64,000 nucleotides of DNA from the NCBI GenBank assembly GCA_022729735.1, contig DZAY01000002.1, forward strand, positions 1 through 64,000, in the 5' to 3' direction. Of the stretch, positions 47,931 to 57,213 are shown piece by piece. The notes under the pieces were generated by a model. That model made no database searches, was not told where the DNA came from, and worked only from the letters and a program-made list of their open reading frames with translations. The number at the start of each line of letters is the position of its first letter. Position 1 is the first letter of the stretch. This DNA is from Helicobacter cetorum. GTDB lineage: Bacteria > Campylobacterota > Campylobacteria > Campylobacterales > DZAY01. Made by a program: the position numbers and the translations under genes.

Positions 47931-50900
47931 ATGAATAATTCAGAAATATTAAACTCTAAAGAGATTAATGGAGTTAGATACGAAAAGATAAATGTTAGTG
48001 ATTTAGAAAAACTAAGAATATTAAAAGATAAAGGTTATAGACCTGTAACGGATTTAGAAACTCTAAAAGAGTTAGAAGGTTTTAAAGATAGTAGCAGTAT
48101 GTCCGAAGGGCTTAAATCCTTTGGTTATGGAATGTTAAAACCAATTAGTGCTGATTATCCTGCATCTATTGGAAAACTAATTGGTAGCAAAAGTCTTGAA
48201 AATTTTGGAAACGAAGCAAGACGAAATATTGAAGATAACTACTCAAATAGTTATAGTGGAATGCTTGGTGAAATAGCTGGAGACCCAATGACATATACAC
48301 CAATGGGACTTTATAACAAAGGCAAAAGAGCTGTTGATTTTATAAAATCACTTGCAACTGGTGGAGCAATTGGTGCAAGTAGTCAATTCGCAAGAGATTA
48401 TGGAAATCAAGATTTAACAAATAGTGAAAAGTTACAAAATAGCTTAATCGCTGGTGGAATTACTGGTGGTTTAGCTGGAGGATTAAGTCAAGTTTTTAGA
48501 AAAGTTCCAACTCCTCAATCTACATTATCACCCCAAAATCTTCAAAATGGATTGGCACAAAATGGAGAAGAATTTGGATTAAATAGCTCTAATTTCAAAC
48601 AAACTACATCACAAAATCCACAACCTCAAGCAATTCAGCAACCACAAGGAGTTATAAATGATAATAGACTTAATGATACTACTAATATCACTAATCGCGA
48701 TAGTGTTATTTATGGAGATAACAATGAAATAAATAAAGTTGAATTCAAACAAATTCCAAAACCACTTGAAACACCACAAGAAGCACTTGACTATATTCTT
48801 TATGGTAAAAAACCTATGCAAACTATTCAAGTGGTGAATGATAATGTGAAAAATCATAGATTAGAAAATCAGCTTTTTGCTTCACCTCATATTGGTAGTG
48901 GTGTTGTTGGTGGAACTGCAAATGCGACTGAAATTGATGAAAATGGTAATATGAATATTGACCCTGAAAAGTTTGTAACTGGATTTTTAGCTGGAATGGG
49001 TGCAAGTAAAGTAGGAGCTATGACATTAAGACAAACTAATCCAAATCTATATAACAATCTTTTAGGAATTGGTAAAAAACATCCAAATATGGCAAAATCA
49101 AATCCTACTCTTTTAGCAAAAATTTATAATAGCTCAAAAGATAGCTCAACTAATATGTTTGCTGGAGAAAAGGCTTTGAGTGCAAATATATCAAATTTAC
49201 AAATGGCTAAAGAGCTTGAAAAAAGTGGAGCTAATGAGGTTGATATTTGGAAAAATACAAGTTGGTTTAAAGGTGATGATGGAGAGTGGAGATTTGAAAT
49301 TAATGATAGTGATGTAACTTTTAATGATAATTTGAAAGTTGGAAAATATAAATTAAGTGAAATATTTAATCATGATAAGCTTTTTGAAAACTACCCAGAA
49401 TTAAAAGATTTTGAAGTTAAAGTCGAAAACAACAAAGGGGCTTATTATAGAGGATATTACACAAATAAATCAATCACTCTAAACAAAGCTACTGAAGGAG
49501 TGAATAAATCTACACTACTTCACGAAATTCAACATGGCATTCAAGGATTTGAAAATTTTGGACAAGGAGCAGACCCAAGACTCATATTTGATTTAAAAAT
49601 CGACCCTATTTTAAAAACTCCAGCAGCTAAAAAGTTGGCAAATATAATTAATCCGAAAGTTATGGGATTAGAAGATAAAAGTAAGATTAAAAAAATTGTT
49701 GATAATGTTTTGCAAAAACCAAAATATTATGGATTAAAAGAGATGCCAACAGAAGATGATATAAGATTAATTTATGAAATGGTAGATAAAGGCTGGAGTA
49801 GTGTATTTAAAGATTATGTGAATGGCACAAAAAGGTCGCCTCTTTGGCAAAGTGAGCGAGTGCATGGTGAAGCAGAAGCAAGACTTACACAAAATAGAGC
49901 TAACAAAGGCTATGATAATTTTCCATATGATGATTTAGATGTGCCACGAAATGAGATAAAAGACGATGCTATTGATTTTATGATGGATAATATGCAAATG
50001 TCTCCTGTTAAATCTAAAAAGCAAAAAGAACAGAGAGCAACTTTTAATGTTCAGTTTAATGGTAAAAAATCTGCAAATATTTATAGAGATAAAGATTTTA
50101 GAGATGTTGAAAATGCTATCAAGTTTGAGAGAGGTAAAGAAAATATTCATACTGGCAAAGGTTTTGGAGCTTTGCATATTGAAAAACATATCGGTGATGA
50201 CAAGGATGGGTGGATAACTGTTAAAGAGTTTTTGAATATGGGGAATGCTATTAGAAATGTTGAGCCGTATCTAAAAAATGGTAAAAGAGTCTATGAATAT
50301 AGAAATAATTTTGGAGATAGATTTAGAATTATTATTGGAGATGATAATAAGAGAGAAAGAGTTATAACATTTTACTCAAATAGAAAGGCTGGGTTCGGCA
50401 ACGATAGCCAAAATTACATTTACAACCAGCCTTCTAACGAAACTCTATCACCACAAAACTTAGAAGATAATAAACTCAATCCAAATATGCGAGGTGGTTT
50501 TGTTGATAATCAGTTAATATCAGATGGTGCAGAAACTATAAAAGATAGTTGGGATAAGCTAAAAATTCTATTTTCAAATACTTTGCCACGAGATTATATG
50601 GGATTGCGAGAAGAGACTATCACAAATATGAGTAAAGCATCTCACCAAATGGAAACTCTACATAAAGCATTAAAAAGACTTGATGAAAATGATAGAGTTG
50701 CACTTCATGAATATATGGTTGGAGACAAAGTTGATATAAAATCTGAACTGAAAACTATTGGTGATAGCTTTAGAGCAGAAGTCAAAGACTTAGAAAAAGA
50801 GTTGGTAACAAATGGTGTTTTAAGTCAAGAAGCTTTTGATGAGTGGAGTGAAAAATATCTACATAGGATTTATAAAGGTAGCTTTAAAAACTCTATGAAT

Positions 50901-52661
50901 AACCTATTTAGTCGAGGTTTTACAGTTGATAAAATCAGACAAAGAGGATTGAAACTCAAAACAAGAGACAATAAAAGAGTTATCGAATTTGTAAATGATT
51001 TTCTAAAATCCAAAAATTTAGAACCTCTAAATATTAGCTCAAACTCAATTCCACTCACTATAAAACATTTAGAAAATATGGGATTAATTGGCAAAGTTGG
51101 AGATGGCAAGATTAATTATAGCTTTGGGAAAAATGGAAAAATAACTCTAAATAGAGATTATACATACAATGAGCGAACAGAAATGGGTGAAATTAGAGAT
51201 ATAGCAGTAACTCTACCAGAGACAATTCTAAGATTAAAAAAGTTAAAAGAGCATAGCAATTTATTAAAAGAGGTGCAACAAAAGAGTGATATTATAAGCG
51301 ATGCAGAAACTGATGGCTTTAAACAGTTAAAAGTTTCATCTATGTATGGAGTTTTGAGTGGAAAATATGTGAGAGAAGATGTATATTATGATTTAGTCAA
51401 AATGGGTGATGATATACACGGAACTATATTTGGAAATAATAGCCTAATTGCTAAATTATGGCTTGGCTATTTAAGAATTTGGAAAAAAGCCAAAACTGTT
51501 TGGCATGCACCAGCCCACTTAAACAATCTAATATCAAATATCTTTCTTATGAATGTAGCAGGTGTTCCAGCTAAAAATATAGTTAGTGGTTATGGAAAAG
51601 CTATCCAAATGATGAAAAATGCTAAAAAACTTGATGAGTTAGAGCAGTTAAAACTCTTAAATATAGCAACAAAAGAGCAGTTAGATGAGTTAGATGATTT
51701 AATTAAAAATCAAAATATGGGCTTATACAAAGAAGCAAAAGAGCTTGGCATTCTTGGTAGAAGTCAAATAAATGAGATGTTGCGAAGTGATAGCGAAATA
51801 TTTGGAAATAAAAATATATTTAGCAAAGCAGATGATTTTATGAGTAAGCTTTATCAAAATGAAGATGCAGTTAATCGACTAATCGCTTATAAGTTTTTCA
51901 GAGAAAAGAACTTTAGCAAAGAAAAAGCCAAAGAAATTGTTACAGATATTATGCCAGATTATACCAAACCACTACCACAAGGTTATCGACTGCTAAAAGA
52001 TAGTGGAGTAAGTCCATTTATTAGTTGGAGCTATTATGTTTTGCCAAAGCTAATTCGGCGAATAGCTACAACCAAAGCAGGAGCTACAAGTGTCATTACT
52101 GTATTAAGCACTTTAGGAGCATTAGAATATATCTTATCAGATATATCACCTTTAGACCATATGCCTTTTATGGATACAGATTTACCAGACGATTTCAAAG
52201 GTAGAAAAGTTGCAATTGGCAAAAGTGGAGACACTATTCACACTTTAAATGCTGACAAAATGGTACCTTATTTAGGGCTTTTAAATCCTCAAAACTTTGC
52301 ATCAGGATTGCTTAGTGGAGTTTCAACAAGTATGGCATTTAATGCAATTGAAGGCTTAAACCCAAATATGGATTTGAGGAGAATTTATGATGGTAGAGCA
52401 ATAAGCTCCAAAACAAAAAGCACAAGTGATAGAGCAATAGACTACATAAAATATTTAGCACAACAATATGTGCCACTTCCTCAACAAGCTTATAGCACTT
52501 ATAATTATGTAGAAGCTATGAATAAACCAGAACATAGACGAAAAGTTAGTGATGTTGTATTACCAAAAACCACAGCTCAAGGACTTTTGCAACTACTTGG
52601 TATAAATCTTAGAGACTATTCAGCAAATGGATTAAAAAGAGAGCAGTATAAAAAAGAATAA
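47931..52661 (+). CDS. Giant phage internal/polyvalent protein with HExxH motif
   Basis: A 1576-residue protein. Residues about 60-185 include Gly-rich hydrophobic stretches (GGAIGASSQFA, GGITGGLAGGL). Residues 531-535 form HEIQH, the zinc-peptidase HExxH pattern. Residues about 740-825 (GFGALHIEKHIGDD ... ERVITFYSNRK) resemble the PBECR-type nuclease fold of phage polyvalent proteins. The C-terminal third has hydrophobic helices and the segment AKTVWHAPAHLNNLISNIFL, similar to LPD38-like regions of phage internal proteins. Such proteins are carried in the head and ejected with DNA. It is the last gene of the plus-strand structural region. Confidence 0.65.
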   Translation: MNNSEILNSKEINGVRYEKINVSDLEKLRILKDKGYRPVTDLETLKELEGFKDSSSMSEGLKSFGYGMLKPISADYPASIGKLIGSKSLENFGNEARRNIEDNYSNSYSGMLGEIAGDPMTYTPMGLYNKGKRAVDFIKSLATGGAIGASSQFARDYGNQDLTNSEKLQNSLIAGGITGGLAGGLSQVFRKVPTPQSTLSPQNLQNGLAQNGEEFGLNSSNFKQTTSQNPQPQAIQQPQGVINDNRLNDTTNITNRDSVIYGDNNEINKVEFKQIPKPLETPQEALDYILYGKKPMQTIQVVNDNVKNHRLENQLFASPHIGSGVVGGTANATEIDENGNMNIDPEKFVTGFLAGMGASKVGAMTLRQTNPNLYNNLLGIGKKHPNMAKSNPTLLAKIYNSSKDSSTNMFAGEKALSANISNLQMAKELEKSGANEVDIWKNTSWFKGDDGEWRFEINDSDVTFNDNLKVGKYKLSEIFNHDKLFENYPELKDFEVKVENNKGAYYRGYYTNKSITLNKATEGVNKSTLLHEIQHGIQGFENFGQGADPRLIFDLKIDPILKTPAAKKLANIINPKVMGLEDKSKIKKIVDNVLQKPKYYGLKEMPTEDDIRLIYEMVDKGWSSVFKDYVNGTKRSPLWQSERVHGEAEARLTQNRANKGYDNFPYDDLDVPRNEIKDDAIDFMMDNMQMSPVKSKKQKEQRATFNVQFNGKKSANIYRDKDFRDVENAIKFERGKENIHTGKGFGALHIEKHIGDDKDGWITVKEFLNMGNAIRNVEPYLKNGKRVYEYRNNFGDRFRIIIGDDNKRERVITFYSNRKAGFGNDSQNYIYNQPSNETLSPQNLEDNKLNPNMRGGFVDNQLISDGAETIKDSWDKLKILFSNTLPRDYMGLREETITNMSKASHQMETLHKALKRLDENDRVALHEYMVGDKVDIKSELKTIGDSFRAEVKDLEKELVTNGVLSQEAFDEWSEKYLHRIYKGSFKNSMNNLFSRGFTVDKIRQRGLKLKTRDNKRVIEFVNDFLKSKNLEPLNISSNSIPLTIKHLENMGLIGKVGDGKINYSFGKNGKITLNRDYTYNERTEMGEIRDIAVTLPETILRLKKLKEHSNLLKEVQQKSDIISDAETDGFKQLKVSSMYGVLSGKYVREDVYYDLVKMGDDIHGTIFGNNSLIAKLWLGYLRIWKKAKTVWHAPAHLNNLISNIFLMNVAGVPAKNIVSGYGKAIQMMKNAKKLDELEQLKLLNIATKEQLDELDDLIKNQNMGLYKEAKELGILGRSQINEMLRSDSEIFGNKNIFSKADDFMSKLYQNEDAVNRLIAYKFFREKNFSKEKAKEIVTDIMPDYTKPLPQGYRLLKDSGVSPFISWSYYVLPKLIRRIATTKAGATSVITVLSTLGALEYILSDISPLDHMPFMDTDLPDDFKGRKVAIGKSGDTIHTLNADKMVPYLGLLNPQNFASGLLSGVSTSMAFNAIEGLNPNMDLRRIYDGRAISSKTKSTSDRAIDYIKYLAQQYVPLPQQAYSTYNYVEAMNKPEHRRKVSDVVLPKTTAQGLLQLLGINLRDYSANGLKREQYKKE

Positions 52662-52664
52662 GAA

Positions 52665-54059
52665 TTAAGTTGAGATAGAAGAAAATGCCTTTAAAGCATT
52701 TTTTTTGAAGTCTTTAATATACTCTTTTTCATCTATCTGCTCTATATCATTTTTTAAAAGCCATTTTATATCTTGATATTTATTTTGATTAATCTCTTCT
52801 TTTTTTGTGCATCCAATCAATATAATACCAGGGATAACATTATTAGTATCACTAGCTTTAAATGAATACACTGCTATTGGCTGACTATCATTTAATATTT
52901 CTATATCAATTCCAAAATCTTCTTTATATGTTCTTTTCGCAGTATCTTCAAAAGTTTCATTAAATTTAATTTGACCACAACCAAATTCCCATATATTTGG
53001 AAATCTTTTTTTATTACTTGGTCTTAAAGCTGTTAAAATTTTTGTTTTGTCGCTATTAAAGCATATTAAAGCAACATGAACTTCTGATATTTTATCAAGT
53101 TGAACTTCATTATCTTGTTCTGGTTTAGATTCAGTGATTTTTTTAATAATTGCATCAATATCATCAATTTGATTTATATCTTCAAATATTTTTTCAAGTT
53201 TTTCAATATTATCTAATTTGTTTTTTTTAATTTTATACTTCAATGTTTCTATCAACTCATTATCAAAATGTTCATCATAAAAAAACATAGTTTCACTATT
53301 CCAATTCTCACTATACCAAATGATTGGATATTTATGAGTTCTCCAAATTCCTTTTAGTTTTTCATAAGAAACTATTTTTAAATTTTTATCAATATTTCCA
53401 GTTTGCCCATTGAGTTTATGTTTATCTTTTAATATTTGTCTATTTTTAAATAACAAATATGCTAACTTAGCTCCAACTGCTATTACTCCATGATGTGAAT
53501 ATTTAGATATTCTAAAGCCCAAATCAATCTCAAAACCTAAAAAATCAGGTTTTAACATTGTTTGAATATTATTATTTTCAAAAGGTGGAGAAAAAATTAT
53601 ATTAGTTGCTTTTTCAGAATTATCTTTAGTATCTATTGCTTTTACTTGTTCATCTACAACATCTGCTATCCAAGCCGTAGTTTTGATATATAATTTATCA
53701 AAAAAATGTGATTTTTTATTAAGTTCTTTTTCAACATCTTTTATAACCTTATAAATATAAGGTAATGATTTAAATAGCTCCTCTTCTTTTGTAACTTTCA
53801 AATAAAATAGGACTTCGTCACCAATAAATTTCCAAATTTTTAAATTTTGAAGAGGACTATTCTCTTTTTTTATCAATTCTTTACTGATACGATAATAAAA
53901 ATCATTAAATGTAATATACCACTCTTGATTTCTAATTTTATATTCAGTAGCATTAGCTAAATCAAAAGATAAAAGAAGATATATCCCATCTCGATTATTT
54001 TTTGCTTCTTGATAGATACTATTATCTACTTGATTAGTTATTTTATCTTTTAAACTCAT
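52665..54059 (-). CDS. Class III nucleotide cyclase-like domain fused to a Nudix domain
   Basis: A 464-residue protein. The N-terminal domain (about residues 22-240) has the class III cyclase layout: first metal Asp33 in SFDLANAT, the hairpin IWKFIGDEVLFY with Gly80-Asp81-Glu82, the strand LYIKTTAWIADV, and DFLGFEIDLGFRISKYS (residues 172-188), which corresponds to the conserved G-x-x-[VI]-N/D-x-[AG]-x-R segment. The C-terminal domain (about 325-455) is Nudix, with box G362-x5-E368-x7-R376-T-Y-K-E-D-F-G. The second Glu of the usual RE is Thr and EE is ED, so hydrolysis may be altered. It follows the immA-like gene by 3 bases. The Pycsar-type cyclase link is an inference from fold and location. 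Confidence 0.75.
   Translation of the reverse strand: MSLKDKITNQVDNSIYQEAKNNRDGIYLLLSFDLANATEYKIRNQEWYITFNDFYYRISKELIKKENSPLQNLKIWKFIGDEVLFYLKVTKEEELFKSLPYIYKVIKDVEKELNKKSHFFDKLYIKTTAWIADVVDEQVKAIDTKDNSEKATNIIFSPPFENNNIQTMLKPDFLGFEIDLGFRISKYSHHGVIAVGAKLAYLLFKNRQILKDKHKLNGQTGNIDKNLKIVSYEKLKGIWRTHKYPIIWYSENWNSETMFFYDEHFDNELIETLKYKIKKNKLDNIEKLEKIFEDINQIDDIDAIIKKITESKPEQDNEVQLDKISEVHVALICFNSDKTKILTALRPSNKKRFPNIWEFGCGQIKFNETFEDTAKRTYKEDFGIDIEILNDSQPIAVYSFKASDTNNVIPGIILIGCTKKEEINQNKYQDIKWLLKNDIEQIDEKEYIKDFKKNALKAFSSIST
52682..52706 (+). terminator. Terminator of the plus-strand structural operon
   Basis: Stem AAAATGC/GCATTTT with loop CTTTAAA is followed by a run of T on the plus strand. It lies inside the 3' end of the convergent cyclase-Nudix gene. 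Confidence 0.7.
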
Positions 54060-54062
54060 TTA

Positions 54063-54599
54063 TTACCACTTAAATATTCCTAACCATTTTCCACGATTTT
54101 TAGCAGCCTCAACAGATACTGCAAAATGATTAGCTACTTCCTGAATATTGCAAATTCCATTATTAGTGTTATTAATTACAACTTTTTTATATTCATCTTC
54201 TGGCATAAGTAAAGCAGCTGAAAATTCATGTGCATCATACTCTTCTTCAGAATATCCTCTTCTTGCATAAACAGTATCTTCATAATCAACTGATTTTTCC
54301 CACTCATCTTTGTTTAAATATTTCATATGCAAAAATAGATGTCCTATTTCATGACATAATGTAAATTTTTTTCTCTCATCACTTGAGTAGTTTGCACTAT
54401 TTAATATAATTTTAAAACTATTTACATTTCTTTTAATAATTCCATCTATATCTATATCCAATATGGCAGTTTCAACTTTACCTTCGAGTTCTTCTACGAA
54501 GCTTACTAAATCTTTAAATGTTAAAGGAGTTTTCAAATTAGCTTCTTTTCTAATAATTTCAGCCAATTCATTTATTTGTCTTCGTCTTATTGTTGTCAT
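54063..54599 (-). CDS. ImmA/IrrE family metallopeptidase
   Basis: A 178-residue protein. The zinc motif is HEIGH (His83, Glu84, His87) in LCHEIGHLFLHM; the downstream family signature is EYDAHEFSAALLMPEDEY, and a C-terminal helix-turn (VANHFAVSVEAAKNRGKWLG) is also typical. In mobile elements such peptidases cleave cognate XRE repressors; IrrE/DdrO is the Deinococcus example. Here no XRE gene is adjacent; the partner is the cyclase-Nudix gene 3 bases downstream. The upstream region has its own promoter-like sequences and an 18-base inverted repeat. Confidence 0.88.
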   Translation of the reverse strand: MTTIRRRQINELAEIIRKEANLKTPLTFKDLVSFVEELEGKVETAILDIDIDGIIKRNVNSFKIILNSANYSSDERKKFTLCHEIGHLFLHMKYLNKDEWEKSVDYEDTVYARRGYSEEEYDAHEFSAALLMPEDEYKKVVINNTNNGICNIQEVANHFAVSVEAAKNRGKWLGIFKW

Positions 54600-54636
54600 T
54601 TTATTTCCTAATAAAATAAAATATATTATGTGTCAA

Positions 54637-54654
54637 TATAACATATAAGTTATA
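54637..54654 (-). promoter_or_regulatory. Inverted repeat upstream of the immA-like gene
   Basis: TATAAC-ATATAA-GTTATA, two perfect 6-bp arms, 38 bases before the ATG. A TTGACA (minus strand, near 54634) and TATATT-like boxes overlap it. It is a plausible operator for a repressor of the cassette. Confidence 0.45.
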
Positions 54655-54661
54655 AATAAGC

Positions 54662-54688
54662 TATAAAATTAGGTAGCCTTAGCTACCT
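54662..54688 (-). terminator. Terminator of the packaging operon
   Basis: On the minus strand AGGTAGC and GCTACCT (7-bp stem, loop of four) are followed by TAATTTTAT. The 13-bp unit TAGCTACCTTTAT is also tandemly repeated at 54680-54692 and 54693-54705, ending on the stop codon of the scaffold-like gene. The hairpin separates the packaging genes from the immA/cyclase cassette. Confidence 0.55.
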
Positions 54689-54701
54689 TTATTAGCTACC
54701 T

Positions 54702-55190
54702 TTATTTATTCATATCCAAAATATATTGACCTAATTCAAACTTATTGGCTTTACCACCTTTGACTTTTGATGTTAAATCTTCATCACCTTTTGAGCCATT
54801 TACACCACTATCAAGAATTGGGTCAGGTTTAGTTTTTGGCGACATTTCAGCTTTTACAGCCTTATAAATCATATCAAGTCCAGCAGGGTCAAGTCTTGCT
54901 TGTTTAGCTAAATCAGGACTTAGTTTTGCTAACTCTTTTTCTATGAACTCTTTTGGCACATCAGGATACCGTTTAGAAACTTCAGCTTCAACCTCCTTTG
55001 CTTTTAGATTGTTCTCTAAGACATCTAAACCTAAAATCGCTTTAGCTTTTGCTAACTCTTCCATATCTATATCATTTTGCTGAATTGGTTGCTGAATTTG
55101 TGTTGGCTGTTGTTGAATTGGTGGTTGCATTGGTTGAGGTTGTGGCTCTTGAATTGGCTCTTGAATGATTGGTGGTTGAATTGGTTGCAT
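54702..55190 (-). CDS. Probable capsid scaffolding protein
   Basis: A 162-residue protein with a Pro/Gln-rich N-terminus (residues 1-40), helical acidic middle and a basic C-terminal end (SKVKGGKANKFELGQYILDM). Position after the portal gene, low complexity start and helical content are typical of phage scaffold/head-assembly proteins, but homology is not certain. Confidence 0.5.
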   Translation of the reverse strand: MQPIQPPIIQEPIQEPQPQPMQPPIQQQPTQIQQPIQQNDIDMEELAKAKAILGLDVLENNLKAKEVEAEVSKRYPDVPKEFIEKELAKLSPDLAKQARLDPAGLDMIYKAVKAEMSPKTKPDPILDSGVNGSKGDEDLTSKVKGGKANKFELGQYILDMNK

Positions 55191-55213
55191 ATTATTCTCC
55201 TAAATTTTTATTT

Positions 55214-55450
55214 TTATTTTTTTTCATTTAACTCTTCTTCTAACTCTTTTATTAAACTCTCTCTTAATCCTATGGCATATCCTACTCCTTTCATCTGTTC
55301 TAATTTATGAGTTCGCACACTATCGCTTAAATCACTTCTCATAGCCTCACTAAATAAGCTGTTGTATCGCTCCATCATCTGCTCTTGTAGAGCTTTGTAT
55401 ATTTTGTTCTCCCCCAACTCCTTCAACTCCGTTATCGTCTCTATTATCAT
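55214..55450 (-). CDS. Small helical phage protein overlapping the portal gene
   Basis: A 78-residue charged helical protein. The ATG at 55450 is 6 bases after GGAG and is preferred over the ATG at 55456, which directly abuts GGAG. About 100 bases overlap the end of the portal gene in another frame, a larger overlap than others here. No family is recognised. Confidence 0.55.
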   Translation of the reverse strand: MIIETITELKELGENKIYKALQEQMMERYNSLFSEAMRSDLSDSVRTHKLEQMKGVGYAIGLRESLIKELEEELNEKK

Positions 55451-56969
55451 CTGCATCTCCTATTATTTTTTTTATATCTCTAAATCCCAAAAGTGTCATT
55501 TTTTGTTTCACCATCATATCAAGAGCTTTACCATATCTTGCAACTCTATCCATATCACCAAGACTTCCCAAAGTCGCCATTGTTTGTGTTAGAGTTAGCA
55601 TTCCACTATCAATATTTCTAATTTGCATATCTTTATTTACTGCACCAACTCCAGCATTTATGACAACTCTCAAAGGCATATAATTTTCTCTATTCACTCC
55701 ATAAAATCTATAACTCTGACTATATTTAAATAGCAACTTCACCATTCTTGCAATCAAAGGTTCAAAAAAGCTTTCATTCAATGCTCTAATAATATCTTCT
55801 ATCACTTCGTTTCCACTTTGAGTTAATAAACTCATACCTGTTGCTGTTTGATTTAGTGAGCCTTTATCTGTTAAGCCTTGATTATATTTGGTAATTCCAC
55901 TCATCTCTTGCATCTCACTATCTAATCTATCTGTATTAAAAATTGATTGATTGATATTTGGAGCTGGTAGCTGTTGCACTCCATCGATACTATTTACAAC
56001 TATCTTTTTGATATTCCCATTTAAATCTTCATCTTTCAGCCCACTACCTCTTGTAGTTAGCCATCGTGGATTTAGCTGTAAATCTATTGCATCAAGCTGT
56101 TGGTTTCTTGTGATGATATATTCTTGTTGGATTGATAACATAGGCTTTATAAAGCTATCTCCATAAGCTCTCACTGCAAAGTTTTCAGAAAACGGAATAA
56201 ATTGAGGATAAACAAAGCCTATTATAAATGGTAATCCATCGTTTAATTCGGTATCTATTCGCAAAAACTCATCACCAATTAGTGTGGATACAAACCAAAC
56301 ACCATTTTGTTTGCGATAAACCTCAACAACTTCAACCCTTGCATAATCTCCAATCTCTTTTGAAGTATCACTCTTGACATCACCAAAAGCACTTGAGCCA
56401 ATATATTTAGTAAAATCTATCTTCTTTCCAAAAGCTTTGGTTAAATCTTCAATAGTCATATCTGTTTTATGAACTAAATATCTCACATCATAACTATTGG
56501 AGCAATCAGGGTCAAAATATACATCTTTAGGTGATACTCTTTGCAGTTTGATAGTTTCATTCCAATAAATTTTTAAAACCGTGATGCCATAAACAAGCAC
56601 ATCAACTAAATTTGGTGAAATAAGAGTGTAGAGATTTGCTTTTGTATTTACATATTCATCCAACTCATCTTGCAAAATCTTCGCAACTCTTATATCTTCT
56701 TCATAATCTGTAAGTGGATAAAGTTTGGCAAACTCATCATTTGCAAAATATGTCTTTTTTATATCTTGCACAACTTTTCTAACTTTATTTTGAATGAGAT
56801 AATAGGTAATTAAAGATTTTCTTCGCTTCATCAGTGATAATTTTTGCTCACTTGAAATAGTGCTTAAATATCCATTTTCTAAAGCTTGAAACTGCTCTTT
56901 ATATTTATCAAATCCTCTTCTTGCTTCATCTCTTAGAGTTATTATTTTTTGCTTAACATCATCTTGCAT
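55350..56969 (-). CDS. Phage portal protein
   Basis: A 539-residue protein. Features of P22-type/SU10-like portals are visible: an N-terminal helical domain, VSPKDVYFDPDCSNSYDVRYLVHK (the clip/wing region), PFIIGFVYPQFIPFSENFAVRAYGDSFIKP and the crown helices QMSGITKYNQG. The portal forms the dodecameric ring for DNA packaging. The start ATG at 56969 has GGAG at good spacing. Confidence 0.85.
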   Translation of the reverse strand: MQDDVKQKIITLRDEARRGFDKYKEQFQALENGYLSTISSEQKLSLMKRRKSLITYYLIQNKVRKVVQDIKKTYFANDEFAKLYPLTDYEEDIRVAKILQDELDEYVNTKANLYTLISPNLVDVLVYGITVLKIYWNETIKLQRVSPKDVYFDPDCSNSYDVRYLVHKTDMTIEDLTKAFGKKIDFTKYIGSSAFGDVKSDTSKEIGDYARVEVVEVYRKQNGVWFVSTLIGDEFLRIDTELNDGLPFIIGFVYPQFIPFSENFAVRAYGDSFIKPMLSIQQEYIITRNQQLDAIDLQLNPRWLTTRGSGLKDEDLNGNIKKIVVNSIDGVQQLPAPNINQSIFNTDRLDSEMQEMSGITKYNQGLTDKGSLNQTATGMSLLTQSGNEVIEDIIRALNESFFEPLIARMVKLLFKYSQSYRFYGVNRENYMPLRVVINAGVGAVNKDMQIRNIDSGMLTLTQTMATLGSLGDMDRVARYGKALDMMVKQKMTLLGFRDIKKIIGDADDNRDDNGVEGVGGEQNIQSSTRADDGAIQQLI

Positions 56970-57213
56970 TTCTGTTTCTCCTTTTTGCTCTTTCAAACCG
57001 TTTTCTATGAATTCGCAAAGCATTTTGTATAGATTTTTGGCTCATTCCAGCACTCACAAAGTTATCAATTATCAAGTTTTCAACATATCTAAGTGAAATA
57101 TATAAATGGATTTTGTCATATTTTGTCGCCATTCGATAAAGCTTAAATATATTTCCATCGCATATATCCATAAGTATTGCAATATTTAAATCAACTCCAT
57201 CTTTTTTAAACAT
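56959..57213 (-). CDS. Small HTH-like phage protein
   Basis: An 84-residue protein (MFKKDGVDLNIAILMD). Its C-terminal half (NLIIDNFVSAGMSQKSIQNALRIHRKRFERAKRR, in pieces) looks like a helix-turn-helix with a basic tail. It is squeezed between terL and the portal gene: one-base overlap (TAATG) with terL and 11-base overlap with the portal gene. Confidence 0.6.
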   Translation of the reverse strand: MFKKDGVDLNIAILMDICDGNIFKLYRMATKYDKIHLYISLRYVENLIIDNFVSAGMSQKSIQNALRIHRKRFERAKRRNRNAR

